Origin: Aphelocoma coerulescens
Taxonomy: Eukaryota > Chordata > Aves > Passeriformes > Corvidae
DNA length: 64,000 nucleotides
Assembly: GCF_041296385.1 (NCBI RefSeq)
Contig: NC_091016.1
Coordinates: forward strand, 13,848,997 to 13,912,996
Reading direction: 5' to 3'
Of the stretch, positions 10,501 to 19,245 are shown one piece after another. Positions within the stretch are counted from its first letter, which is position 1. Each line of letters opens with the position of its first letter. The notes beneath the pieces were generated by a model, which had not been told where the DNA came from, did not search any database, and saw only the letters and a list, made by a program, of their open reading frames with translations. The translations under genes and the position numbers were made by a program.

Positions 10501-10682
10501 TACACCTGAGAGGTATTTTAGGAAAGACTGTTTGGATTAATCCCACCTCAGGCAAAGGCAAACCCATCCGTGGGATTGTCTTTGCTCAAGGACCTGGTTG
10601 CACTTGGTGGGTAATGCAAAAAGATGGGGAAACCCGTTGTGTACCACAGGGAGACCTAATCTTAGGTGAGAACGGTGTGTAG
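7488..10682 (+). CDS. pol: Retroviral Pro-Pol: protease, RT, RNase H, integrase
   Basis: Open in the gag frame from the codon after the amber stop; no ATG is needed if made by readthrough. Numbering from the codon at 7542: protease with LVDTGAQ (Asp19) and an ILGIDYL flap-end motif near 78; reverse transcriptase with catalytic Asp232 (TIDIANAFF) and YIDD (Asp296, Asp297); RNase H with Asp606 (TDGSC), Glu644, Asp668 (YTDSW) and Asp738; integrase zinc domain His765, His770, Cys799, Cys802; core Asp832, Asp891 and Glu927 with the exact D-D-35-E spacing. All key residues are present. An acidic linker (EEEEEQ) precedes RNase H. The C terminus carries a small Trp-rich fold typical of integrase tails. 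No dUTPase follows. The enzymes copy genomic RNA into DNA and insert it. Confidence 0.95.
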   Translation, partial: RGPASSQVEERDNRVFWTVWVRWPGTADPQKYTALVDTGAQCTLMPSRYVGAEPISICGVTGGSQQLTVLEAEVSLTGNEWQKHPIVTGPEAPCILGIDYLRNGYFKDPKGHRWAFGIAAVETEDIRQLSTLPGLSDDPSAVGLLRVEEQQVPIATATVHRRQYRTDRDSVVPVHEMIRKLESQGVVSKAHSPFNSPIWPVRKSNGEWRLTVDYRGLNEVTPPLSAAVPDMLELQYELESKAAKWYSTIDIANAFFSIPLAAECRPQFAFTWRGVQYTWNRLPQGWKHSPTICHGLIQTALEKGEAPEHLQYIDDIIVWGNTAKEVFEKGEKIIQILLEAGFAIKRSKVKGPAQEIQFLGVKWQDGRRQIPTEVVNKITAMSPPTSKKETQAFLGAIGFWRMHIPEYSQIVSPLYLVTRKKNDFHWGPEQQQAFAQIKQEIAHAVALGPVRTGPEVKNVLYSAAGSHGLSWSLWQKVPGETRGRPLGFWSRSYRGSEANYTPTEKEILAAYEGVQAASEVIGTEAQLLLAPRLPVLGWMFKGKVPAMHHATDTTWSKWIALITQRARIGNPNRPGILEIITNWPEGETFGLSSEEEEEQVTRAEEAPPYNELPETERRYALFTDGSCRIVGTNRKWKAAVWSPTRQVAQATEGQGGSSQVAELKAVQLALDIAEREKWPRLYLYTDSWMVANALWGWLVRWRKANWQRRGKPIWAAEIWQDIAARVEKLTVKVRHVDAHVPKSRANEEHRNNEQVDRAAKVKVSQVDLDWQHKGELFLARWAHDASGHQGRDATYQWARDRGVDLTMDSISQVIHSCETCAAIKQAKRVKPLWYGGRWSKYRYGEAWQIDYITLPQTRQGKRYVLTMVEATTGWLETYPVPHATARNTILGLEKQVLWRHGTPDRIESDNGTHFKNSLINTWAREHGIEWIYHIPYHAPAAGKVERCNGLLKTTLKALGGGTFKNWEANLAKATWMVNTRGSINRAGPAESEPLHTVDGDRVPVVHLRGILGKTVWINPTSGKGKPIRGIVFAQGPGCTWWVMQKDGETRCVPQGDLILGENGV

Positions 10683-10687
10683 GGTTT

Positions 10688-10741
<54 letters not shown>

Positions 10742-10804
10742 TTAGAGTTTAAGAAGGTATTGATTTGGGATGATGTAGATGGTAATAGAATAAGGGGTGG
10801 ATAA
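10683..10804 (+). other. Post-pol spacer with (TA)n and purine-rich stretch, no env
   Basis: This stretch holds an alternating TA run at about 10692-10731 that runs into TGTATGTGTG. Just before the 3' LTR is a purine-rich stretch (AGAATAAGGGGTGGATAA, about 10787-10804) that would serve as the plus-strand primer, though it is interrupted by pyrimidines. There is no room for an envelope gene, and no coding sequence is seen. Confidence 0.75.
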
Positions 10805-11358
10805 TGTCCTGGGTTGAGGTGTATTCTATTACCATCCTCATGAGCTGTTGAAATCAGGTGGGGCAGTGTTTTCCTTGCCTCCTCCCCCCAGATTATCTTT
10901 CTGTTAATGGCCCATCATTGTCCTGCTGCATGACTCAGAGATAACTCCCTCCGGACTATCTTCTGTTAACGAGCCTAATCAACACCTGGCCTCATGACTC
11001 ATTACCTCATTGTGAGATGCTCCACCCAGAGGGAGGAACCAAGCATCCCATCATGGATATAACTGGGACTCTGAGCATCAAAGGGACGGGCTCCACTGGA
11101 TTTCCAGAGGACAGGAGCTACACAGCCACCGCTGGACTTTCTGAGGAAGAGCAGACCCCTTCTACTACAGGATCACCACTTCAGAGGATTGCAGCCACCA
11201 TTCCACCAGACTGCTACCACTACCCTGCCTAATAGGGATTCAGGTTGTATCTTGGCTCTGTCAGTGTTTTCTTTTACTTTCTTTTCCTTTTCTTTAATTT
11301 CCATTAAATTGTTATTCTGACTTGGTGCCTCTCACTGGTTTATTTTCAAACTAGTACA
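10805..11358 (+). repeat. 3' LTR (554 bp)
   Basis: Second copy of the LTR, without a difference from the 5' copy at any position I compared, including the two TGACTCA sites and the ATTAAA signal. It ends CTAGTACA at 11358, followed by the right target duplication. Its end lies about 400 bases before a WDPCP exon on the same strand, so its promoter and polyadenylation signals face into the host gene. Confidence 0.95.
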
Positions 11359-11363
11359 ATACC
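11359..11363. repeat. Target-site duplication, right copy (ATACC)
   Basis: Matches 4950-4954 exactly. Host intron resumes here. Confidence 0.9.
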
Positions 11364-11760
11364 CTTCTGGGGAACTAGTCCAATTGATAAGACTTTGATC
11401 CCTATGGCAGCAGGAAAATGCTCATGTGCAGCAGCCTTTGGCAGCCTGCTGGACCTTCTGTAGTTGACAATTTAGAGAAGACATTTCCTCCTCGCTAACT
11501 ACAGCCAATATACACTCAGTCTCTGTCTTTTAAAAATTCTTGGACCTGTTTCTTGTTGCTGCTCATTGGCTACTGGGCCTCCTTTTCAAGGGAAAAGCCA
11601 AGGGTGAAAGCTGTGGAAGCATATAGGTTTCCATTCAGTTTGATCCATCTCAAGAGAGGACACCCTTGTCCTTATGGACATCCAAGGCAAACAGTTGGCA
11701 GCTTGGCTGGTACTTTCAAACTAAGTAAGTGTGATACCATATCTTGATTCTTCTTAACAG

Positions 11761-11887
11761 AACTTCTGGGGCAGTCAGATGAAGAAGACCCATCTTTCAC
11801 TGACCAATCTCCAGAGCAGGGAGGAGGGTGCAACCTGCCTGCTCCTGGCCCTGCCGACACACCACCAGTGCAGAGCTGCTCTGGCAG
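11761..11887 (+). CDS. WDPCP: WDPCP exon near the C terminus
   Basis: WDPCP (Fritz/BBS15) is a WD40 effector of planar cell polarity that helps septins and the CPLANE complex in cilium formation. A pyrimidine-rich tract ending TTCTTAACAG precedes the exon and GTGAGT follows it. Entered with one base carried over (G|AA), the frame reads ELLGQSDEEDPSFTDQ and stays open through 127 bases, ending at GGCAG (two bases carried over). The human protein, as I recall it, has VELLG followed by a GEDSFPDN segment at this place. Of the other frames, one has an early TGA and one is open but shows no similarity. Synteny with OTX1 and EHBP1 and the final exon at 26.1 kb support the call. The segment is poorly conserved, so the identity rests on short matches and gene order. 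Confidence 0.72.
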
Positions 11888-14800
11888 GTGAGTTCTGAAT
11901 AGTTTTGAAATGTATGTTCGATATTCTGAACCTTCCTGACAACTGCAGTTGTTGTGTGCATCACGACTGCAAACACAATAAAATATTAAGACCCTAAGGA
12001 GGAACTAAGAAAAACCTGGAAGCCCAAAGGACACGGCGCAGACACAAAGAAATCTCCAGAAACAGACAATTTGCAAGCTTTTAACACACACTAGCACAAC
12101 CATTTTCCAATTAAATGGTTTGGGCAAAGGCAGCCTTGCTTGTTGAATATGGAGAAAAGTGAAATACAGCAATGGAAATGCAGCAAATTAACAGATGCAG
12201 GTGGTGAACAGAACTTTTAAAAACCTGACATGATCTTTGCAGATTTCTGTAAGCACATCTCTAGCCTGTGATCAAAACCCCTGGGAAGATCTTTTGAGAG
12301 TGCCCTTGTTCTGAAGTTGATTCAAACCTTGAACTTAGCTATGAGAGAAACAACAGCTCTGATGACTGGGGTTTTTTTTCCAATGCTTTCATTGCACATC
12401 ACCTTGAAAGGGGTAGGAAATTAGAAAGAAACAGCTCTTCTGCGAAAATTCAAAAAGCATTTGTTTCTCTTATTTTTCTTAATGCATTCTTGGTAAAAAA
12501 AGAAAAAAAAACCAGTTATTTGTTCCCATTGAGTATATAGATATGTAGTATATAGACCTATTTTTATTTTCTATGCCTACTGCATGTAGGAATGGTTTTA
12601 GTAAATCTGATGTGAGTATGCCATTGAACTTCCACATTGCATTCATCCCAGCCATTTGTACATAACTGTGCTGAACACGCTGTTCATGTGGGCAAAACAC
12701 ACATTTCCTTCTCTTTCTGGAAATCTGCATGTTAACTAGTTTTCTGTCTCCCCTCACATGGGCACATTGAGCTTTTTCAGTATTCAGGGTTATATCCATT
12801 TTGCCAGTTGCACATCACAAGTGAAGTATTTCTTTTATACATTGCCTACAACTTTTAGGACACAGGGCACGCTCTAAAGCTTTCAGAGCTATCTAATGGG
12901 TTCGGAGGTGGGGCCTACCTTTAAAAGTACAGTGCACAGTTATTCCTTCTTAACTTTCGGGATGAAGATACCACCATACTGATATGGGCAAATAATATAG
13001 AAGGTCTCCATGCTGCAGACTGCATTGTCTCCAGAGGGCTCTCCAAGTGCTCTAAGAAAAGGAGCTCCTTTAGCAGCGCACCAGAGCAGAGACTAATCCC
13101 AACACGCCTCTGATCCCAAGGTATAAACACGCTATCCTCCCTCCCTTCAGCTCGCCTTTTCCCTTTCAGAGGTTGCTATGACTCACACATCTCTGGCAGT
13201 CCCACATCTGCCTTCGTCAGGCGTCTCGGGAGAGAGACTGAGTTCAACTTTGCTCCGACTCCTGGGCTCCCCACCTGACCACGTTTGCCTGCACCTACCC
13301 AGCTGGGTCACCATAAGCTGCTGAGCCTCAGGAGTGGTTCCTTGCAATCTCCAGAGCTGCATGAACTGCTGGGATTTCCCAAGGCTTTTGGTTGCAGAGC
13401 ATAAAGCAAGCTCCCACCCGTGCACCAGCTCCTCCGCCTGCGGACACCTGGAGATGCCGCTGACCTCCGCCGGGAGAGGCCGGAGATTTTGATTGCCGCT
13501 TGCAATGCTATGAAAGAAAACTTCTCACGGCTCTCCTGGCTGGCCACAGCTGCTTGAAGCCTGCCAAAAAGAATTTAGGTTTCGAAGGCACTCCCTGTGA
13601 CAACACCAACCATCTGGGAAGGTCACCTGCTGAGGCACAGGTGACTCCAACAGCTTCTTCCCTGTGCTTAAAGAAAGCCACAGATGGTTGCAAGCACCCA
13701 ACTGTGGCTTGGTTTGCCTCCAGTTTCACAGAGTTGCTCTTCTACAACACGTCTGCTGCCAAGTCTGCACCAGACTTCTTCATGTGAAGAAATCTCTATA
13801 AAGAAAGGAAGTTTTAGTGTTGGGACCCTACATAAATAGGGCTGTTCTCTGGTTTGCAGTCATTGCAGTGTTTAATCTCTCTGTTCAACATACTCACAGC
13901 ATTACCAGAGTTTTCCAGTTTTGTAATTGGCTTCCTCTGGGAAGCAGTGGTTCTTTAAGTTCCTGTAAGACACCACACCAGGACTTTGCTGGTGTTCAGC
14001 GAGACAATCCAATGGCTGTTCTTTCTTCTTTCAGAGTCTTTGGTTATCTTCCTTGGCTTTACATCTTTGTACCAGCTAGTCACACCAATTACTACATTAC
14101 TGCATTTCTAACACAACCACCCCTCTCAGTCCCAGATGCAGTCCCAGATCTGTATTTCACTCAACTTCCTGGAGGCTCATCTCCAGCACATACTTCTTTC
14201 TTTCTTGTATTTCAGCTTTTGGGACAGCTGAGGCATATCTCATGAGTTACACCTAAGCAGAAGTCACAAGCAAGGGCCCTGTGAAGACTAGCAGAAGACA
14301 CTTATGTTCCACTTGCTTAATAAACCTTGTTTCTGATGCCCTTCAGGGCATTTGACATCTGCATATGTGTAACTGGAGCCCAGTTTTCAGGCTGTGTGAT
14401 TAAAAAATCACTTCAACTAACTCTTCACATCATCATTTCCTTTAGTTAACCAGGAAAGCCATAGTCCAGGATGAAGACAGGGACAGCAAACAGATGGAAA
14501 AGGCTGGAAACAAAATAATTATTTATAAAACAATCTCAAGGATTTATTTCTTTGAGAACTTATTCTTGATTTAACTCCACGATGTTTTATGGAAGCAGCA
14601 ATAGTGTTGCTGCCAGTGGAGAGCTGTAGTTAACTTTCTGAGCCAGACACACACACACAAAGTTATGGGCAGCAAAGATTTCGGAACAACTTTCCAGAAA
14701 GCAGTGTTTCATTTGCTGCCTGATTTCTTTCACTCTAACATAAAAAGCACAGTTAAACACCACCAACAATGCACAGTCCAGTGAATAATTTCTTAAGATA

Positions 14801-15279
14801 AAGATAATAAAGATCTCACCTCCAGTTTCCTTCCAAGTATCAGCTATGTTTTAGCCTGGCCATTCTCGTCCTCCCATTATTCTTGTTACCTGTTTATGAA
14901 AACATTTTGATCAGCATTACTCTGCAGCAGAAGCCTGTACTTGAGGAGAGTATTTTGGATGTTTTTGTTCAGAGGACCAAGGTAGCATGCTGATCCTCTC
15001 AGCCACACAAAGGAGCTGATCGACTGCCTGTGAGCTTTTTTCTGGATGAGTCAACCAGTGAGTGCCTGTGACCATGCCAGAGCTTGGCACCAGAGTCACA
15101 GAGAGCTGTGACTGTACTCACTCCTCTGCCACTGGCCTTGGTAGCTGCAGTGTGGGTTTCCTCCCCATCAGTGTGTCATTCTCTTTCCTTACCATAATGT
15201 CTTGTGGGCTTAAATATCTTGCATTTGTTGGCGGTGTCAGGATGTGCGTGAGGCTGGGTTGGAGGGGTTCATAGCTCAT

Positions 15280-15720
15280 TATCCATCTACCTAGTCCCCA
15301 TCCCCCAAACCAGAACTACTCCCATTTTAATTAGGCTATTATTTTAATGCAAGTGATTAAGATAGAAGGCGAAAGTGTTTATCATCACAGTGATTTTTAT
15401 TGTAGAACTTCCTTGTTGATTATGTACTTAAAAATACACATATTCCTACTTCTCTACAAAGTTTTTATTTAAGCTCACGAGCATGTCTGTATATTTTGAA
15501 TCTGTAGCATCACTGAACAAACCTCAGGAAGCGTTAACAGCATCTTTCAGATCTGTGTATGTTGGTTATTAAATCAGCATAGAGGGAGGGAATTAGAGTT
15601 ATCCCCCAGCATCCCCTTTTGTGTGCCACATAAAAAATGACATTAAATGGATTTCTTATTCCTACTTGACTGCTCTGTGCAATTAAAGGAAGCGTTCATC
15701 ACCGTTATGGCACTTCTGTT
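15280..15720. promoter_or_regulatory. Candidate conserved non-coding block
   Basis: Unique sequence of mixed composition with many TAAT/ATTA cores (for example AATTAGG near 15330 and AATTAGAG near 15590) and no simple repeats. It has the look of a conserved enhancer near a developmental gene. This rests on appearance only; no alignment was available. OTX1 is the natural target if the block is active. Confidence 0.2.
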
Positions 15721-16229
15721 TGTTCTTCCACCTTTTTCAAAATCTTCTTTAACCAGGAAGCAAACCCAGTCGTAAAATAGAAATAACGTCTGCCAGGTCC
15801 AGGTGTAATCCTACCAGCTCCTCTATCTGCCTGAGCAGTCTTCAGTTCCAAATTAACTCTGTTAATAGGTGTGATGCAGGGATGTGGTGGTGTGGTGTAG
15901 GAAATTCATATCAGAAGTGGGATCCAGCAGCTCAGCAGTGCTGCTGCTGCCTGGTTGCTTCAGCCTTCCCTCTCTTTCCTTCTCTTCCTTCTCTTCCTTC
16001 TCATTCTTTGAAATGCCCAGGAAGCTCAGCCCAGGAGCTTCATGTGCCTCAAGAATGCAACAGCAGACAGATACAGATGGCTTTGTGCAAAGTTGCACTC
16101 TCGATTTCTACCTCTGTAAAACTGAGATAATACATTACCAAATTCAGAGGGGCAAATTAATCAGTCAGTGTTCATACTGCACCTTGAAAACACAAAATTA
16201 ACTCTTCTTAGCCCGTAAGTGCTTGAGAT

Positions 16230-16700
16230 TCATCGAGGTGTGCTCCATGGCCTCTTGATTCCAGACAAAGGTCCTCTTGATTAAATTAGATTGCTAATGT
16301 ATTAACGCATTAGCACACTTGAAGAAAGAAAAGTTTGAAAAAGCAATTTGGCTTCATCACATGAATGGTGTGTATACTTAATGAAAATTTTTCCAGCATT
16401 CACAAAACAAAGAAAAATCAATAAAATGTCTGCCAACTGTTCCACTGAAAACATTTTATAATCTATAGCACCGGGAATCCCAAGCCAAGATAAACCAGCG
16501 TTGCTGACAGAAAATACTGACAATTATTTTACATTGATTCAACTTGGCCCAGCCCAGACTGACCTTGTTTATTCATCTCAGTCTCTTAATTCATATTAAC
16601 TTGGCATCAAAATGGGGCATGTGGCATGTGGGCTGAAGACCCATTTCTGTATCTTAGATAAATGTAGTGCATTGAGTACTTCCAATGCCTTGAGCTCTTA
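16230..16700. promoter_or_regulatory. Candidate conserved non-coding block with homeodomain-type inverted repeat
   Basis: It contains the perfect inverted repeat TGCTAATG / CATTAGCA (16292-16299 and 16308-16315, 8-base spacer) next to further ATTA cores (GATTAAATTAGATT at 16279-16292). The rest is unique AT-rich sequence without coding potential. Paired TAAT sites can bind homeodomain dimers. Activity and target are inference. Confidence 0.25.
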
Positions 16701-17789
16701 GGTAGATTTATATGCATTAGAGAGAACTGGTTAAGTTCCTTTTATCCCCGCTGGGCTTTTCATGTCTGTTGACTGTAAAACTAGAAGCTCAGTAGAGGCA
16801 ACATCTTCTTCTAAGCCTTCGGATATACATGAAATCCTCCCAGTACTGGTCAATTTTAAAGACACATCCAAAGAGGATGGAGGGTTTTAAGCTCTTTTAA
16901 AATACAAAAATAGAAGAGGTTATGGCAATTTGGCAGCCAAAAAAGCAATTTGTGGGTCTCGGCAGAATCTGAGGCCGTGTGTAAGAAAGCTGATCAAGAC
17001 ACTACGCAGGACATAATGGGGTCGAAGAGCACAAGAATCCCCCTGCTTTTGCAACCAGCATAATCTGGTCCCCAATGAAGTTTCTTAGTTTCTTATACTG
17101 AACCAATAAAGCTTAGTGTGATGGGAGAGTTGCATTACTGCAGCTTAAAAATGTCTCGAGAAAGCTGGTGAAGAGAGGTGCTTTTAGTTGCTTTACATAT
17201 GCCCAGCTGCTTGCATAGCTGTCTCCTGACTGGTAGTGGGAAGACAAAGGCACAGGCAAAATCTGAGTTTTTCTTTAATTATTTATGTTGTCATCAGTTA
17301 TAAAGGGCTTTTTACACCTGGAATGTATTGTTTGTGTTATCAAAGCTGAGTGAGATTTTGCACTGTGGCAGTGAAGAAATTGGGTGCTGCACAAATCGTT
17401 CCCATTTTTATTCTCACAGCTACACCGCTGTCATACTTGAAAGCCACCCTTGAGTAAAACACTGCTTAAGTCAAACATGACTACATCCACAGAGGAGGAA
17501 AAGCTACCCAAATGATGAGAATCCTCCCAAAAGAGTTCCCAGTTGGCCTGGCATTGGGTGTTTAGTTTATTTTCTCTACTTGACTCATCCTTGATGAAGG
17601 CAATGCTCCCTTGGACTTCACCGAGCACTTGGCAGGTTGTGGATGGCAGGACAAGTGGCGAGTCAGCAAGCCGAGATGGCACAATATGGCCTCCAGGTTT
17701 CCAGTTCCACTGCACTGGGAATGGATTGCCTTTCCACATGCCTGTGTAAGCAGAGATTAATGATGAGTGAAGAAACCAAGACTAGCAAA

Positions 17790-17852
17790 AACAAAAAAAA
17801 AAACCCAAACCAAACCAACCAAAAAAAAAACCAAAAAAAAAAGAAGAAAACA
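17790..17852. repeat. A-rich simple repeat
   Basis: Irregular runs of A broken by CC and CAAACC units. It looks like a degenerate A-rich microsatellite or an old retroposon tail. Confidence 0.7.
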
Positions 17853-18378
17853 AATCCATCTGCATTTTCCATAACACATAGCTGGTGCTTTCCTCCCTGC
17901 ACCTCCTTCACAACTTGGATTTCAGTGATGAAAGGGCTGTAGGGACAAAAATTACAGAAAATCAGTGCTGTATTTTGGGTCTGATATCCTCCTCTCCTGG
18001 CATCTGCCCAACTTCCTCTATGCAGGGCTGCCAACAGTGCCTGGTGCCTGCAATGTGTGTTGAACATCCCCAGCCTGTCCTGCTTAACAAAAGTGTAATT
18101 GCTCCAAAAAACACCAGCTTTATACCTCATCTTTGAATGACAGGACAGTGGTGGAGCAACTGCATGGCCAAAGGAGTGATCCTAGTGACGCTCAGTCAAC
18201 AAACCTAATGGCACCTGATAGAAAAGAGCTGCTGTTTGTAACCAGGAAATTACACAGGCTGCTGTATACTTGAAAAGATAGAAAACAAACAAAACAGCCT
18301 TCCTCTGGTCTGCAGTGTTTCCCCAACTCTGCAGTCATTGCTCCCTCCCCTTCTATCATTTCTGTTTTGTTTTCCAAG

Positions 18379-18473
18379 ACCCACCAGCCACAGACAGGCA
18401 GAGGGCACTGAGCCTGGAGCGGATGGCCACACCACCTCCCTGATCAGGAAAACCTTCTCTAGCAGCCAGGAAG
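18379..18473 (+). CDS. WDPCP: WDPCP exon, variable C-terminal region
   Basis: The acceptor is TTTTGTTTTCCAAG and the donor is a strong GTAAGT. Continuing from the exon at 11761-11887 (AG|A), the frame reads RPTSHRQAEGTEPG and ends SSSQE with one base (G) carried over; it is open throughout its 95 bases. The human counterpart region is weakly conserved, so the call rests on splice sites, matching phase with the previous exon and position between two better supported exons. Low-complexity Ser/Thr/Gly content agrees with a disordered tail. Confidence 0.58.
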
Positions 18474-19149
18474 GTAAGTGAGCAAGTCTCTTTCAAATAT
18501 GCTCAAGGGGATGAGGCTAGAAATATTGGTAATTCACATCTTGAAAATTCATTTGGGTCCGTGAGGAAAAACAAGGCAGTGGCATTGCAGCATGAGCTTG
18601 GTTTGTGTATTCCTGGCAGGGGGAGGCAGGAGGACTCAGCCGCTGGCTCATGGAAGATAGAATAAGTCAACCAATCACCTGAATCTCTTTATCTTGCAGC
18701 AGTATCCGTGATTTAACAAAAACAGGCAGGGTTTGTTACTCTCAGCCATCATGGCTCTGTTAGTCTGTGCAGGAGCCAGCAGCAGCAGAGCCTCCCCACT
18801 TCCATGGCTCGGGAAGGAGCAGCGCACGCGGCTTCTGGGGGGCTCTGGAGAAGGCAAAGGCGGCTGCCTTTCTTCGACAGCGCCTGGTGTCCCCATCACA
18901 GCAGAGCCCAGGGAGTGCAGCAGTTCAGCAGAGGAACAGCCCAGCATGAGAAGGTCATGGTTAAAGAGCTGTCCCGTGAAGGCAGCCAGGCAGGGATAGG
19001 TCAGTGTTTGCACAAAGGGTGAGACGAGGATTTTTATCTCCTGCCCTGTCCGGGTGTCCCATCGCTGTACTGACAGGTGGGTGGGAACGGAGCCAGTCTC
19101 CAGGCACAGGGGGGTGAAGTGATTCCTACAGCCACAGCTGAACGAGATA

Positions 19150-19245
19150 GTTTCATAGAATCATAGAATATGCTGAGTTGGAAGGCACCCATCAGGATCA
19201 TCGAGTCCAGCTCCTGGCCCTGTGCAGGACAAGCCAGTTATGGAT
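19150..19245 (-). mobile_element. CR1 retrotransposon 3' end fragment
   Basis: TCATAGAATCATAGAATATGCTGAGTTGGAAGG and the following CATCGAGTCCAGCTCCTGGCCCTG are hallmarks of the 3' end of avian CR1 LINEs seen in reverse. The terminal 8-base tail repeat (ATTCTATGA type) lies at the left end, so the element's sense strand is the minus strand. Only the tail is left, as is usual for 5'-truncated CR1 copies. Confidence 0.85.

Larger units (their letters stand above)
4955..11358 (+). mobile_element. Complete env-less ERV-L/spuma-like endogenous retrovirus
   Basis: A 6.4-kb provirus with the order LTR, primer site, Gag, in-frame amber, protease-RT-RNase H-integrase, short purine-rich stretch, LTR. 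It lacks env: only 122 bases separate the pol stop from the 3' LTR. I see no dUTPase. The integrase and RT style (YIDD, HHCC, D-D-35-E) and the absence of Gag zinc knuckles point to class III (ERV-L, spuma-related) elements, which are abundant in birds; this placement is from recalled family features. The LTRs match throughout, both long frames are open and the target duplication is intact, so the insertion is very recent in evolutionary terms. It lies in a WDPCP intron, in sense orientation, about 400 bases before an exon. It may be polymorphic in the population. Confidence 0.95.
11888..18378 (+). other. WDPCP intron between C-terminal exons
   Basis: No further exon or RNA gene is recognised. 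The stretch contains an A-rich simple repeat at about 17790-17852, a small CA-type run at 14646-14660, and parts that look like conserved non-coding sequence, described separately (about 15280-15720 and 16230-16700). The open frames on either strand look accidental. Confidence 0.5.

Noticed and set aside
11590..11730. Possible additional WDPCP exon ending at a GTAAGT-like site near 11725
   Set aside because: No good acceptor to the left and no similarity to WDPCP; the frame matches nothing.
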